Assembly (NCBI GenBank): GCA_018066165.1
Contig: JAGHRX010000252.1
Coordinates: 1 to 24,020 of the forward strand
Length of the DNA stretch: 24,020 nucleotides
Direction of reading: 5' to 3'
Origin: UBA1723 sp018066165
GTDB lineage: Bacteria > Bacteroidota > Bacteroidia > Bacteroidales > Paludibacteraceae
Shown here: piece after piece, positions 1 to 7,804 of the stretch
Numbering within the stretch: position 1 is the first letter of the stretch
How the letters are laid out: each line of letters begins with the position of its first letter
Program-made: the position numbers and the translations under genes
The notes under the pieces: model-generated
Seen by the model: the letters and a program-made list of their open reading frames with translations, nothing else
What the model was told of the DNA's origin: nothing
Databases searched by the model: none

Positions 1-4
1 TTTT

Positions 5-38
5 AAAAGAGCACCGTCTTTTTCGACGATGCTCTTTT
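5..38. terminator. Hairpin terminator, probably bidirectional
   Basis: A 9-bp stem (5-13 pairs with 30-38, AAAAGAGCA/TGCTCTTTT) encloses a second short stem (15-18 with 25-28, CGTC/GACG). A-rich flanks on the left give a U-run on the minus strand, and T-rich sequence follows on the plus strand. It lies about 55 bases past the stop of the minus-strand exonuclease gene, so it most likely ends that transcript, and perhaps also a plus-strand gene lying left of the window. Confidence 0.75.
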
Positions 39-93
39 CTTGTATGAAATAGTTATGTTTTTGTCAAACTATAATGGATGTGTGTTATGATTT

Positions 94-582
94 TTATAAA
101 ATCTCCAAAGCGATAGCGGCGCATGCTTCCGCGTCGGCTAAGGCATGGTGATGATTTTCCAAATTGAATCCACATCGCGCCGCAATAATGTCGAGGTTAT
201 GACGACCTTCTGGCCACACTTTTCTCGACTTAATCAACGTGCAATGGAATTCGTAGTCGGGATAATCCATTTGATAGCATCGGAACACGGCTTTCAAGCA
301 GCTCTCGTCGAATGCCTTATTGTGTGCGACGAGGGGAAGACCGGCTATCTTTGGCTCAATTTGTTTCCAAACATCAGGAAAAATTGGAGCGCCTTTGGTG
401 TCTTCCGCTGTAAGACCATGTACCTGCGTACACCAGAAGTTGTAATACTCAGGCTCTGGTTTGATGAGTGAATAGAATTCGTCAACTTTTATTCCGTCTC
501 TATATATAACGATGCCGACACTGCATACCGATGTGCGTTGGCCATTAGCTGTCTCAAAATCTATTGCTGCGAAGTCTTTCAT
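94..582 (-). CDS. DEDDh-family 3'-5' exonuclease (DnaQ/RNase T-like)
   Basis: A 162-residue protein that consists of the exonuclease fold alone. The DEDDh catalytic motifs are complete: ExoI D8-F-E10, ExoII HNKAFD with D92, and ExoIII H145-x4-D150 (HHALAD). Such proteins remove nucleotides from the 3' end of DNA or RNA using two metal ions held by these acidic residues. There is no polymerase, BRCT or UvrC-like domain, so it resembles the free-standing 'DNA polymerase III epsilon-like' exonucleases common in Bacteroidota rather than the polymerase-tethered proofreading subunit; substrate cannot be told from sequence. It is divergently transcribed from porW across a 125-base gap that holds a promoter for each direction. 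The family call is firm; the exact role is not known. Confidence 0.88.
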   Translation of the reverse strand: MKDFAAIDFETANGQRTSVCSVGIVIYRDGIKVDEFYSLIKPEPEYYNFWCTQVHGLTAEDTKGAPIFPDVWKQIEPKIAGLPLVAHNKAFDESCLKAVFRCYQMDYPDYEFHCTLIKSRKVWPEGRHNLDIIAARCGFNLENHHHALADAEACAAIALEIL

Positions 583-620
583 TTTTTTGTTGCCGTATTA
601 TTGTTCACTTTAATTTCTTG

Positions 621-649
621 CAAATTTAACATAAAGGTGTGCCAAACAA
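621..649 (-). promoter_or_regulatory. Bacteroidota-type promoter for the exonuclease gene
   Basis: On the minus strand TAAATTTG (reverse complement of 621-628) fits the TAnnTTTG -7 element, and TTG (reverse complement of 647-649) lies 18 bases upstream as a possible -33 element. Predicted transcription start is near 615, giving a leader of about 30 bases. Confidence 0.5.
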
Positions 650-668
650 GGGCATGTTACACAATAAA

Positions 669-700
669 TTTGCAAATTAATCGTTTAATATATAAATTTG
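669..700 (+). promoter_or_regulatory. Bacteroidota-type promoter for porW-porX
   Basis: TTTG (669-672) is followed after 20 bases by TAAATTTG (693-700), a good match to the TTTG-N19/20-TAnnTTTG consensus. The ATG of porW is at 708, so transcription from here would give almost no leader. A second TAAATTTG at 665-672 could start a longer transcript but has no clear -33 partner. Confidence 0.55.
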
Positions 701-707
701 TCGTCAA

Positions 708-3700
708 ATGGATAAGAAGTACTTTTTAATATATATATCCGCATTGTCACTCTTTATGTTGACGATGCTTGGCTGTTCCAACAAGAAGAATACAGCCATT
801 TCACGTGGTTATCAGGCGATGACTACGCGCTACAATGTCTATTATAACGGCAAGGAATCTTTAGAGAAGGGTAAGGCGAATATTGAGGAGGCTTACAAAC
901 CTGATTATTCGCAGATCCTTAAGATGTATCCGGTAGGGGATAATACCACTAAAAGTGCGGCTTTCTCCCAGTGTAACAGAGCTTTGGATAAGTGTCAGAC
1001 TGCAATCAAACTCCATTCTATGCGTAAGAAGCCGGTGAAGAAACCGGGCAAAATGAAGGATCCTGATTACGCTGCTTTCTATGCTCAGGAGGAATTCAAC
1101 TCTATGATGGACGACGTGTGGATGCTAATGGGTCAGGCTAAATATTACAACGAGGATTTCCTTGGTGCCGCTGCCACTTTCACATACGTCGAGAAACATT
1201 TCTCTGTTCATAAGGATCTTGTTGTGAGAGCTCAGATATGGAGAGCCAGATCACTAATGGAGATGGATTGGCTTTATGAAGCCGACGAGATTATGTCCAA
1301 TATCAGTGAGGATGATCTAAACTTTGAAAATCAGGAGTTTTACGCAGCTGCTATGGCTAATCTTCGTTTGAAACAAAACGAAAAAATCGAGGCTTTGAAG
1401 TTTTTGAAGCAGGCTGTACCGTCGGCTGAAAACAGAAAGGAAAAAACTCGTTTCTATTTTATTATCGCCCAGCTTAACCAAGAACTTGGATATAAGGATG
1501 TGGCTTACACTTATTACGATTCTGTAATCCGAAAAAGCCCCGACTATGAAATGGCTTTCAACGCAAGAATTCGTCAGTCGGAGGTGGTCTCTGGTGAGAA
1601 TGGAAATTTCGACAAGATTGTATACAAGCTTAGAAAAGAAGCTAAATCATCGAAGAACAAAGAGTATCTTGATCAGATTTATTACGCTATCGGTAATGTA
1701 TATTTGTCTAAGGGTGATACTGTTAGCGCAATCGACAGTTATCATTTGTCTGCAGAGAAGAGTACAAGAAACGGTATTGAAAAGGCTGTGACTTTGATGA
1801 AACTTGGTCAACTTTACTACCAAAAGAAGAATTATATAGATGCTGAACCTTGTTATGCAGAAGCATCATCTATCCTTTCTAATGATCATCCACAATACCA
1901 GGATGTTTCAACTAAGGCTTTGAATCTTACCGAGTTGAAACAGAATTATGATGTTGTTTATCTTCAGGATTCATTGTTGACATTGGCTAACGGAACAGAT
2001 GTTGAGCGTATTGCCGCGTGTCAACGTGAGGTGGATAAGGTCAAGGCTCGTCTTAAAGCTGAGCAGGAGAAGCGTGAACAGGATTCCCTTAATGCTCGTA
2101 TCGCAGGAATGGAGATTGAATCAGTCGTTTCCAAAAACGTTAATTCAATCAATGGTTCAAGCTGGTATTTCTACAATGCTCAGGCTGTGTCGAAAGGTAA
2201 GAATGATTTTAAGAACAAGTGGGGTCAGCGTCGTCTTGAAGATAACTGGAACAGAAAGAATAAGCAGTTGATGATTCTTTCGGATGAGATGGTTGATAAT
2301 GAGTCGTCTATGGATGGACATCAAGCTCCTGCGTTTGAAGACAGAGGTTCGGATTCTGAGAGATTCGCTAATGAGGCTAATATGCCAGAATTAACTATCA
2401 GCTATTATTATAATCAGATTCCAAGAACGGAAGAGGCTAAAGCTTTAGCTCTAAGCCAGATTCGCACTTCATTATATAATGAGGCTATTGTTCTCGATGA
2501 GAAGATCTGTGACTACGATATGGCAATTCAGAAATATAACGAGTGGCTACGTAGATTTGGTGGAGAAAATGCTGATAAGGATGCTGATGTGTTGTTTAAT
2601 GCATATCGTGCGGCTGAGAAGAAGAGTGACAATGCTTTGGCTGTTAAATATAAGGATGAACTTGTATCTAAGTATCCTGACAGCAAATACTCACAAGTGT
2701 TGAGCGATCCAGACTATGCTAATAAGTTGGTTAGAATGGCTAACGTCGAGGATTCTATCTATAGAGCCACTTATGCGGCATACCAAACTAGTGACTACAA
2801 TACAGTGATGGCAAACACTGAGTATATGCAGAAGAATTATAAGATGTCATCGTTGATGCCTAAGTTTGTGATGCTTAAGTCTTTGTCTTTGGGTAAACTT
2901 GGACAGCACGACTCATTGAAGGCTTCTTTGGGTACACTTGTTGCTGAATATCCAAAGAGCGACGTCGCTCCTATGGCTAAAGATATCTTGGCTTTGATTG
3001 AGCAGGGTAATATTACATCTCAGGGTTCGTCGGCATCACTCGCGTCGCAACGTGAGCAGATTCTTCTTGAGGAGAATATCCAGTCGGGTGTGATCGACAC
3101 TGTAGGATTTAGATACAGCGACAAGAGCGCTTACCATTTCTACATTATTTCAGAGGCCGACAAAGTGGATCAGAACAGATTGTTGTTTGAGGTCGCTACC
3201 TACAACTTCACTAAATTCTTGGTTAAGGACTACGACTTGAAGATTAAGCCAGGTTTGGTCTCTGTCTCTGGATTGGATAACCTTGACGAAGCACTTTGGT
3301 ACCAGAAAGGTGTGAAGGAGAGTGAAGGAATTATGAACCTTCTAAACGGATCTAATTACACATTGTTGGTTATCTCCGAAGAGAACAGCCGTTTGATTGG
3401 TCGTGGTTACACACTTGATCAATACAAGGAGTTCTACGAGAAAAATATTCTAAATCGTAAGGCAGACAAGAAGAAAGTCAACATCGAAATTATCGGTGAA
3501 GAGGCTCCTGTGGTCCCTGCGGATATTAAAGAAGGTGACGATTTGAATAAGATGTCACAGGTGAATTCAGCTCCTGCTAAGCAAAACTCTAAGAGTGACG
3601 TGAAGAACGATGACAAGGCAGATTCTAAGAGTGATAATTCAAAGACTGAATCCACAGAAGCAAAATCGGATGCACCTAAGGCAGAAGAATCAAAGGACGA

Positions 3701-4172
3701 TTCTAAATCTGATGTTAAGGCAGACGACAAGAAAGCTGATGATAAAAAAGCTGAGACTAAGGCAGATGCCAAACCCAAGAAGGAATTGAAGAAATATAAG
3801 AATCTATATACATTCGACCGTTCTGCTGAACATTATTTCGCATTGTTGATCTCAAGAGGTGCTGTCGACACAGATAAGTTGATTCAGGTTTTGGTCAACG
3901 CTAATGAAGAATGGCCAGGCGGTACGTTGAATGTGGAGAAGACAGACGGACGTAATTTCCCTGCGATTATCACAGTCGGAATGTTTGAGAATTCATCTGT
4001 AGCTATGGATTACTTGAAGGGAATTGTTAAGTCGAACGCGTTAAAACAAAAATTGCAGAACGTCACTTATAACAGTGTGATTATCACCAAAGATAATCTT
4101 GATGCATTGCGTCAATCTGGAAATATGAACGTTTATATGGAGTTGTTTAAGAGAGGTTATCTTGGCCGTTAA
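708..4172 (+). CDS. porW: T9SS outer-membrane lipoprotein PorW/SprE, TPR-rich
   Basis: An 1154-residue lipoprotein. Residues 1-23 form a signal sequence ending in the lipobox MLGC (lipidated C23); the next Met (17) would destroy it, which fixes the start at 708. The mature end (CSNKK) is not acidic, which suggests a periplasm-facing outer-membrane lipoprotein. TPR-like helical repeats fill much of residues 130-450 and 600-800, with a charged coiled-coil-like stretch near 430-475. A family signature lies at about 482-520 (WYFYNAQAVSKGK, then WGQRRLEDNW). Two related C-terminal modules follow (about 815-940 and 1035-1154), separated by an 80-residue low-complexity Lys/Asp/Ser/Ala linker (about 950-1030). 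PorW/SprE is required for type IX secretion and, where present, gliding. The protein is longer than the P. gingivalis form, partly through the linker. It is directly followed by porX. Confidence 0.85.
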   Translation: MDKKYFLIYISALSLFMLTMLGCSNKKNTAISRGYQAMTTRYNVYYNGKESLEKGKANIEEAYKPDYSQILKMYPVGDNTTKSAAFSQCNRALDKCQTAIKLHSMRKKPVKKPGKMKDPDYAAFYAQEEFNSMMDDVWMLMGQAKYYNEDFLGAAATFTYVEKHFSVHKDLVVRAQIWRARSLMEMDWLYEADEIMSNISEDDLNFENQEFYAAAMANLRLKQNEKIEALKFLKQAVPSAENRKEKTRFYFIIAQLNQELGYKDVAYTYYDSVIRKSPDYEMAFNARIRQSEVVSGENGNFDKIVYKLRKEAKSSKNKEYLDQIYYAIGNVYLSKGDTVSAIDSYHLSAEKSTRNGIEKAVTLMKLGQLYYQKKNYIDAEPCYAEASSILSNDHPQYQDVSTKALNLTELKQNYDVVYLQDSLLTLANGTDVERIAACQREVDKVKARLKAEQEKREQDSLNARIAGMEIESVVSKNVNSINGSSWYFYNAQAVSKGKNDFKNKWGQRRLEDNWNRKNKQLMILSDEMVDNESSMDGHQAPAFEDRGSDSERFANEANMPELTISYYYNQIPRTEEAKALALSQIRTSLYNEAIVLDEKICDYDMAIQKYNEWLRRFGGENADKDADVLFNAYRAAEKKSDNALAVKYKDELVSKYPDSKYSQVLSDPDYANKLVRMANVEDSIYRATYAAYQTSDYNTVMANTEYMQKNYKMSSLMPKFVMLKSLSLGKLGQHDSLKASLGTLVAEYPKSDVAPMAKDILALIEQGNITSQGSSASLASQREQILLEENIQSGVIDTVGFRYSDKSAYHFYIISEADKVDQNRLLFEVATYNFTKFLVKDYDLKIKPGLVSVSGLDNLDEALWYQKGVKESEGIMNLLNGSNYTLLVISEENSRLIGRGYTLDQYKEFYEKNILNRKADKKKVNIEIIGEEAPVVPADIKEGDDLNKMSQVNSAPAKQNSKSDVKNDDKADSKSDNSKTESTEAKSDAPKAEESKDDSKSDVKADDKKADDKKAETKADAKPKKELKKYKNLYTFDRSAEHYFALLISRGAVDTDKLIQVLVNANEEWPGGTLNVEKTDGRNFPAIITVGMFENSSVAMDYLKGIVKSNALKQKLQNVTYNSVIITKDNLDALRQSGNMNVYMELFKRGYLGR

Positions 4173-4184
4173 AAGAGAATAATT

Positions 4185-5738
4185 ATGGATGCGATACAAG
4201 GAACAATTTTATGGGCAGACGATGAAATCGATTTGCTAAAGGCTCACATCATCTTTTTGAAATCGAAAGGATATGAGACCGATTGTGTTAATAATGGTCA
4301 GGATGCAGTAGAGGCGTGTCGCAACCGTCACTATGATATTGTTTTCCTTGATGAGAACATGCCAGGTATGAACGGCTTGGAAGCTCTTCAGCAGATTAAG
4401 GAGATCGACAGTACTATTCCTGTTGTGATGATCACAAAGAGTGAGGAGGAGGATATCATGAATCAGGCTATCGGTGCAAAGATTGCCGACTACTTGATTA
4501 AACCTGTCAATCCAAATCAGATTCTGCTTACTCTAAAAAAGAATATCAAGGCTCGTGAGATTATCTCTGAGGCGACGACGGATGGATATCGTTCGGAGTT
4601 TGGAAAGATCGGTTTGCAGATCAACGATTCTTCATCAGTGGAGGATTATATGGAGGTTTACAAGAAACTTGTGTTCTGGGAACTTCAACTTTCTGAGTCT
4701 GCTGCAGACATGGATGAGATTCTTCTTATGCAGAAAGAGGAAGCAAACAGCGCTTTCGTTAAATATATCAAGAAGAATTATGAAAAATGGTTCGCCGACG
4801 GTGCTGAACGTCCGATGATGAGCCAGGATGTGTTTAAGACTAAGGTGCTTCCTTTGCTTGACAACGGAGAGAAAGTTTTCTTCGTGGTGTTGGATAATTT
4901 CCGTTTTGACCAGTGGAGAATCATACGTGAACTATTGAGCACGGACTTTGTCGTGGAGACGGAAGATTTGTATTGCAGTATGTTGCCAACCAGCACACAG
5001 TACAGCCGTAACGCAATCTTCTCTGGTTTGCTACCGTTGCAGATCAAAGAGATGTATCCGCAGTATTGGGTGGAGGAAGACGACGAGGAGAGTAAAAACC
5101 AGTATGAGGAGGAACTAATCGGAACGTTCTTCCAACGCTACCGTCGCAAATTCACGTACTCATACGCGAAAATCATCGACTCTGCGTTTGCTGCAAAGTA
5201 TGTGTCAGAGTTGAAGAGATTGAAAGACAACGATTTGAATGTGGCTGTGTTTAATTTCGTCGACATGCTATCACACGCCAGAACTGACAGTAAGATGATT
5301 CGTGAACTTGCGTCGACAGATGCCGCTTACAGATCATTGACAAAGACATGGTTCCAGCATTCGGCAATCAAAGAATTCTTTGAGGCTGTGAAGAATATGG
5401 GATATAAGGTGGTTCTTACTACAGACCACGGAACTATCCACGTGCGTAATGCAATCAAAGTTGTCGGAGATAAGAATACAAATACCAACTTACGATACAA
5501 GGTAGGTAAGAATTTGAATTACAATCCTAAGGAGGTGTTTGAGATTCGCAAACCAGAATCAATTGGACTTCCGTCGCCAAATGTAAGTTCAGCTTATATT
5601 TTCGCTTGCAATTCCGATTTCTTCGCTTATCCTAACAATTATAACTACTACGTCTCTTATTACAAGAATACATTCCAGCATGGAGGCGTGTCGATGGAGG
5701 AGATTTTCTTGCCATTGGTAGTGATGAAAGGAAAGTAA
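4185..5738 (+). CDS. porX: PorX, receiver + PglZ-domain T9SS regulator
   Basis: 517 residues. Residues 1-125 are a complete receiver domain: acidic pocket D12-D13, phosphoacceptor D56 (FLDENMPGMNG), T84 and K106-P107. A helical linker leads to an alkaline-phosphatase-fold PglZ domain (about 225-510) with putative metal and catalytic residues D237, T271 (MLPTSTQYSRN), D360 and H364 (DMLSH), D414-H415 (TTDHGT) and H499. In P. gingivalis PorX is the regulator controlling T9SS genes together with kinase PorY and sigma factor SigP, and its PglZ domain acts as a phosphodiesterase on oligonucleotides. The same architecture and length here make the call strong. The gene starts 12 bases after porW and is probably cotranscribed with it. 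Confidence 0.93.
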   Translation: MDAIQGTILWADDEIDLLKAHIIFLKSKGYETDCVNNGQDAVEACRNRHYDIVFLDENMPGMNGLEALQQIKEIDSTIPVVMITKSEEEDIMNQAIGAKIADYLIKPVNPNQILLTLKKNIKAREIISEATTDGYRSEFGKIGLQINDSSSVEDYMEVYKKLVFWELQLSESAADMDEILLMQKEEANSAFVKYIKKNYEKWFADGAERPMMSQDVFKTKVLPLLDNGEKVFFVVLDNFRFDQWRIIRELLSTDFVVETEDLYCSMLPTSTQYSRNAIFSGLLPLQIKEMYPQYWVEEDDEESKNQYEEELIGTFFQRYRRKFTYSYAKIIDSAFAAKYVSELKRLKDNDLNVAVFNFVDMLSHARTDSKMIRELASTDAAYRSLTKTWFQHSAIKEFFEAVKNMGYKVVLTTDHGTIHVRNAIKVVGDKNTNTNLRYKVGKNLNYNPKEVFEIRKPESIGLPSPNVSSAYIFACNSDFFAYPNNYNYYVSYYKNTFQHGGVSMEEIFLPLVVMKGK

Positions 5739-5758
5739 TATATAATATTAAAGCATTT

Positions 5759-5808
5759 AGAGACGTTGCTGATTGTCAATGTAACAATTTTGCAACGTCT
5801 CTTTTTTT
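5759..5808 (+). terminator. Rho-independent terminator after porX
   Basis: A perfect 11-bp stem (AGAGACGTTGC, 5759-5769, with GCAACGTCTCT, 5792-5802) closes a 22-base loop, and a run of seven T follows the C at 5801. It ends the porW-porX transcript. Its T-tract runs into the -33 box of the next promoter. Confidence 0.88.
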
Positions 5809-5836
5809 GTCTGTTTGCGTATTTTTATTATTTTTG
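5806..5836 (+). promoter_or_regulatory. Bacteroidota-type promoter for rsmA
   Basis: TTTG at 5806-5809, a 19-base spacer, then TATTTTTG at 5829-5836: a full consensus match. Predicted start near 5840, about 15 bases before the GTG start codon chosen for rsmA. It also excludes the in-frame ATG at 5766, which lies upstream of the promoter. Confidence 0.72.
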
Positions 5837-5855
5837 CACGGAAATTCAGAAAAAG

Positions 5856-6638
5856 GTGAAAGTTACACCTAAAAAAGCACTTGGACAGCACTTCCTAAAA
5901 GACCTCAACATTGCTCAACGCATTGCTGAGACTATTGATTTAGGTGGTGGTATGCCGGTTTTGGAAATCGGTCCCGGTATGGGTGTGCTTACACAATTCT
6001 TGCTTCAGAACAAAGAGATTGATCTTACTTGTGTGGAGCTTGATTCTGAATCAGTTACCTATCTTTTGGCCAATTTTCCAGAGCTTAACGGACGCATCAT
6101 CGAAGGAGACTTCTTGAAGATGAATCTCAACGAGATGTACAAGGATCAGTTCTGTGTGATTGGTAATTTCCCGTATAACATCTCAAGCCAAATTTTCTTC
6201 AAAGTCCTTGATCATAAGGACAAGGTTCCTATCTGCGCAGGTATGATCCAGAAGGAAGTGGCGGAAAGAATGGCATCAAAACCGGGAACAAAAGCTTACG
6301 GAATCTTGAGTGTGCTTGTTCAGGCATACTATGATATAGAATATCTGTTTACTGTTCACGAAAACGTCTTTGATCCGCCCCCGAAAGTCAAATCGGCAGT
6401 GATTAGAATGCGACGCAACGATACAAAGAAGATCAACTGTGATGAAGAATTGTTCGTTAAAGTAGTGAAGACTGCATTCAACCAACGACGCAAGATGATG
6501 CGTAACTCGTTGCAGGCTATGCTTGGTCAAGGTCATCCTTTACTTGCAGATCCAGTCTTTATGAAACGTCCAGAGCAGCTTAGTGTGGTTGAGTTTGTGG
6601 ATCTAACAAACCTGATCGCTAAGAATATCAATGCCTGA
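5856..6638 (+). CDS. rsmA: 16S rRNA dimethyladenosine transferase RsmA (KsgA)
   Basis: 260 residues from a GTG start. RsmA adds two methyl groups to each of two adjacent adenines in the helix 45 loop of 16S rRNA, using S-adenosylmethionine, late in small-subunit assembly. Visible motifs: the family N-terminus KKALGQHFLKD (6-16), the SAM-binding loop EIGPGMG (37-43), the catalytic NFPY (104-107), and FDPPPKVKSAV (172-182), which is typical of this family. The open frame extends upstream to an ATG at 5766, but that would add about 30 residues encoded across the terminator and promoter. GTG at 5856 places the conserved N-terminus where it belongs. Confidence 0.95.
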   Translation: MKVTPKKALGQHFLKDLNIAQRIAETIDLGGGMPVLEIGPGMGVLTQFLLQNKEIDLTCVELDSESVTYLLANFPELNGRIIEGDFLKMNLNEMYKDQFCVIGNFPYNISSQIFFKVLDHKDKVPICAGMIQKEVAERMASKPGTKAYGILSVLVQAYYDIEYLFTVHENVFDPPPKVKSAVIRMRRNDTKKINCDEELFVKVVKTAFNQRRKMMRNSLQAMLGQGHPLLADPVFMKRPEQLSVVEFVDLTNLIAKNINA

Positions 6639-6649
6639 TTGAAAGTCAG

Positions 6650-6657
6650 TAAGTTTG
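6650..6657 (+). promoter_or_regulatory. Possible -7 element upstream of corA
   Basis: TAAGTTTG fits TAnnTTTG, but no clear -33 partner is seen. It would give corA a leader of about 70 bases. Confidence 0.35.
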
Positions 6658-6696
6658 CTGGCTATAGAGAGCGTCAACCAGAAGATAAATTCAAAT

Positions 6697-6714
6697 TGTT
6701 GCGATTGAGCAACA
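6697..6714 (+). other. Small hairpin in the rsmA-corA gap
   Basis: TGTTGC (6697-6702) pairs with GCAACA (6709-6714) around a 6-base loop, followed by GTTTGT. It may be a weak terminator after rsmA or part of the corA leader. It does not resemble an M-box magnesium riboswitch, which would be far longer. Confidence 0.35.
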
Positions 6715-6733
6715 GTTTGTAAAATAAATTGTT

Positions 6734-7690
6734 ATGCCTGCAGTATCAGAGGTAAGATTGTTCTATTTTGAGAATAATCGTTTGAAAGTATCCAAAGATA
6801 TTAAAATCCTAAAAGAGATTCCTCTTTCAGATTTTGTTTGGATTGATCTTGTTAATGTAGCTCCTGAGACAGAGAGCGAACTTGAGCATTTCTTAAAAAT
6901 CTATATCCAGGAAGAGGAGGAGATCGAAGAGATCGAGATTTCTTCACGTTTCATCGAGACTCAGGATACACTTGTTGCAAACTCAAATTTTATGCTCGAC
7001 GATTTTGAGAATGAGCCGGTGTCATTTATCCTTAAAAATAAGATTCTTGTATCCGTACGCGACAATAAACTAAAGTCTTTCGATGAGACTGTAAAGAAGA
7101 TGTTCGCCAATCCACGTAATTTCCCTACAGGTGATCATATCCTTTGTGCTCTAATGGAGACACGAGTTGATTATGATGCCGATATGATCGAGGACGTTAC
7201 AAACGAGATTTCTGAACTTTCTAAAACGATGCAGGTGGCTGAGGATATTGACGAGGATATCCTATTGTCTATCAAGAATCTTCAGGAAAAAATCATGCAC
7301 TTACGAGAAAACTCGATTGATAAGCAACGTGTTGTGTCGAATATTCTTCGTAGTGAATTATTCTCGAAAGATTTGACTCCAAGAATGAACATGATCATCA
7401 AGGATATAAATTCATTGATTGAGCATATCAAGTTTGGTTTCGATCGTCTAGACTACTTGCAGGATACATTCCTTGGTTTGGTAAACATTGAGCAGAATAA
7501 GATCATCAAGATATTTACGATTGTGAGTGTGCTATTCATGCCGCCAACTTGGATCGCAAGTATCTTTGGTATGAACTTTAGTATTATTCCTATGGCAGAC
7601 CATCCGTACGGATTCTGGCTATCGATTGGTATAATGCTGTTGTCTTCGGTAGTGGTTCTATATTTCTTTAAGAAGAAGAATTTATTGTAG
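6734..7690 (+). CDS. corA: CorA-family divalent cation transporter
   Basis: 318 residues, the usual CorA length. CorA forms a pentameric inner-membrane channel for Mg2+ (some members carry Co2+, Ni2+ or Zn2+). The long N-terminal cytoplasmic part is acidic and helical, with a Glu-rich run near 57-67 (QEEEEIEEIEI). Two C-terminal membrane segments lie at about 257-277 and 290-312. The family's selectivity motif GMN is intact at 279-281 (IFGMNFS), just after the first segment and preceded by MPPTWIAS. The C-terminus is short and basic (KKKNLL), as expected for the cytoplasmic tail. Ion preference cannot be read from sequence. Confidence 0.93.
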   Translation: MPAVSEVRLFYFENNRLKVSKDIKILKEIPLSDFVWIDLVNVAPETESELEHFLKIYIQEEEEIEEIEISSRFIETQDTLVANSNFMLDDFENEPVSFILKNKILVSVRDNKLKSFDETVKKMFANPRNFPTGDHILCALMETRVDYDADMIEDVTNEISELSKTMQVAEDIDEDILLSIKNLQEKIMHLRENSIDKQRVVSNILRSELFSKDLTPRMNMIIKDINSLIEHIKFGFDRLDYLQDTFLGLVNIEQNKIIKIFTIVSVLFMPPTWIASIFGMNFSIIPMADHPYGFWLSIGIMLLSSVVVLYFFKKKNLL

Positions 7691-7713
7691 AAATACAATA
7701 CATAAATATTTTT

Positions 7714-7754
7714 AGGAGATTGTCTAGTGCTAGAGCTAAATGATCTCCTTTTTT
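7714..7754 (+). terminator. Terminator after corA
   Basis: AGGAGAT (7714-7720) pairs with ATCTCCT (7743-7749), enclosing a nested stem TCTAG/CTAGA (7723-7727 with 7730-7734), followed by a T-run. It lies 23 bases after the corA stop codon. Confidence 0.7.
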
Positions 7755-7771
7755 ATTCACAGGATTTTAAT

Positions 7772-7779
7772 TAAATTTG
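7772..7779 (+). promoter_or_regulatory. Possible -7 element for the 7805-10294 gene cluster
   Basis: TAAATTTG matches TAnnTTTG, 25 bases before the ATG at 7805. No TTTG is found at the -33 position, so support is partial. Confidence 0.45.
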
Positions 7780-7804
7780 TGGTTAATTTAATTAATGTTT
7801 GAAA

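Noticed and set aside
3434..3778. Minus-strand open frame rich in Ser/Ala/Leu opposite porW
   Set aside because: It is the antisense of the Lys/Asp low-complexity linker; the composition alone keeps the frame open, and porW coding is strong through it.
5766..5855. Upstream extension of rsmA to the ATG at 5766
   Set aside because: The extra 30 residues would be encoded across a terminator and the promoter, and the conserved RsmA N-terminus starts at the GTG at 5856.
6650..6734. M-box magnesium riboswitch ahead of corA
   Set aside because: The gap is far too short and shows only one 6-bp hairpin.
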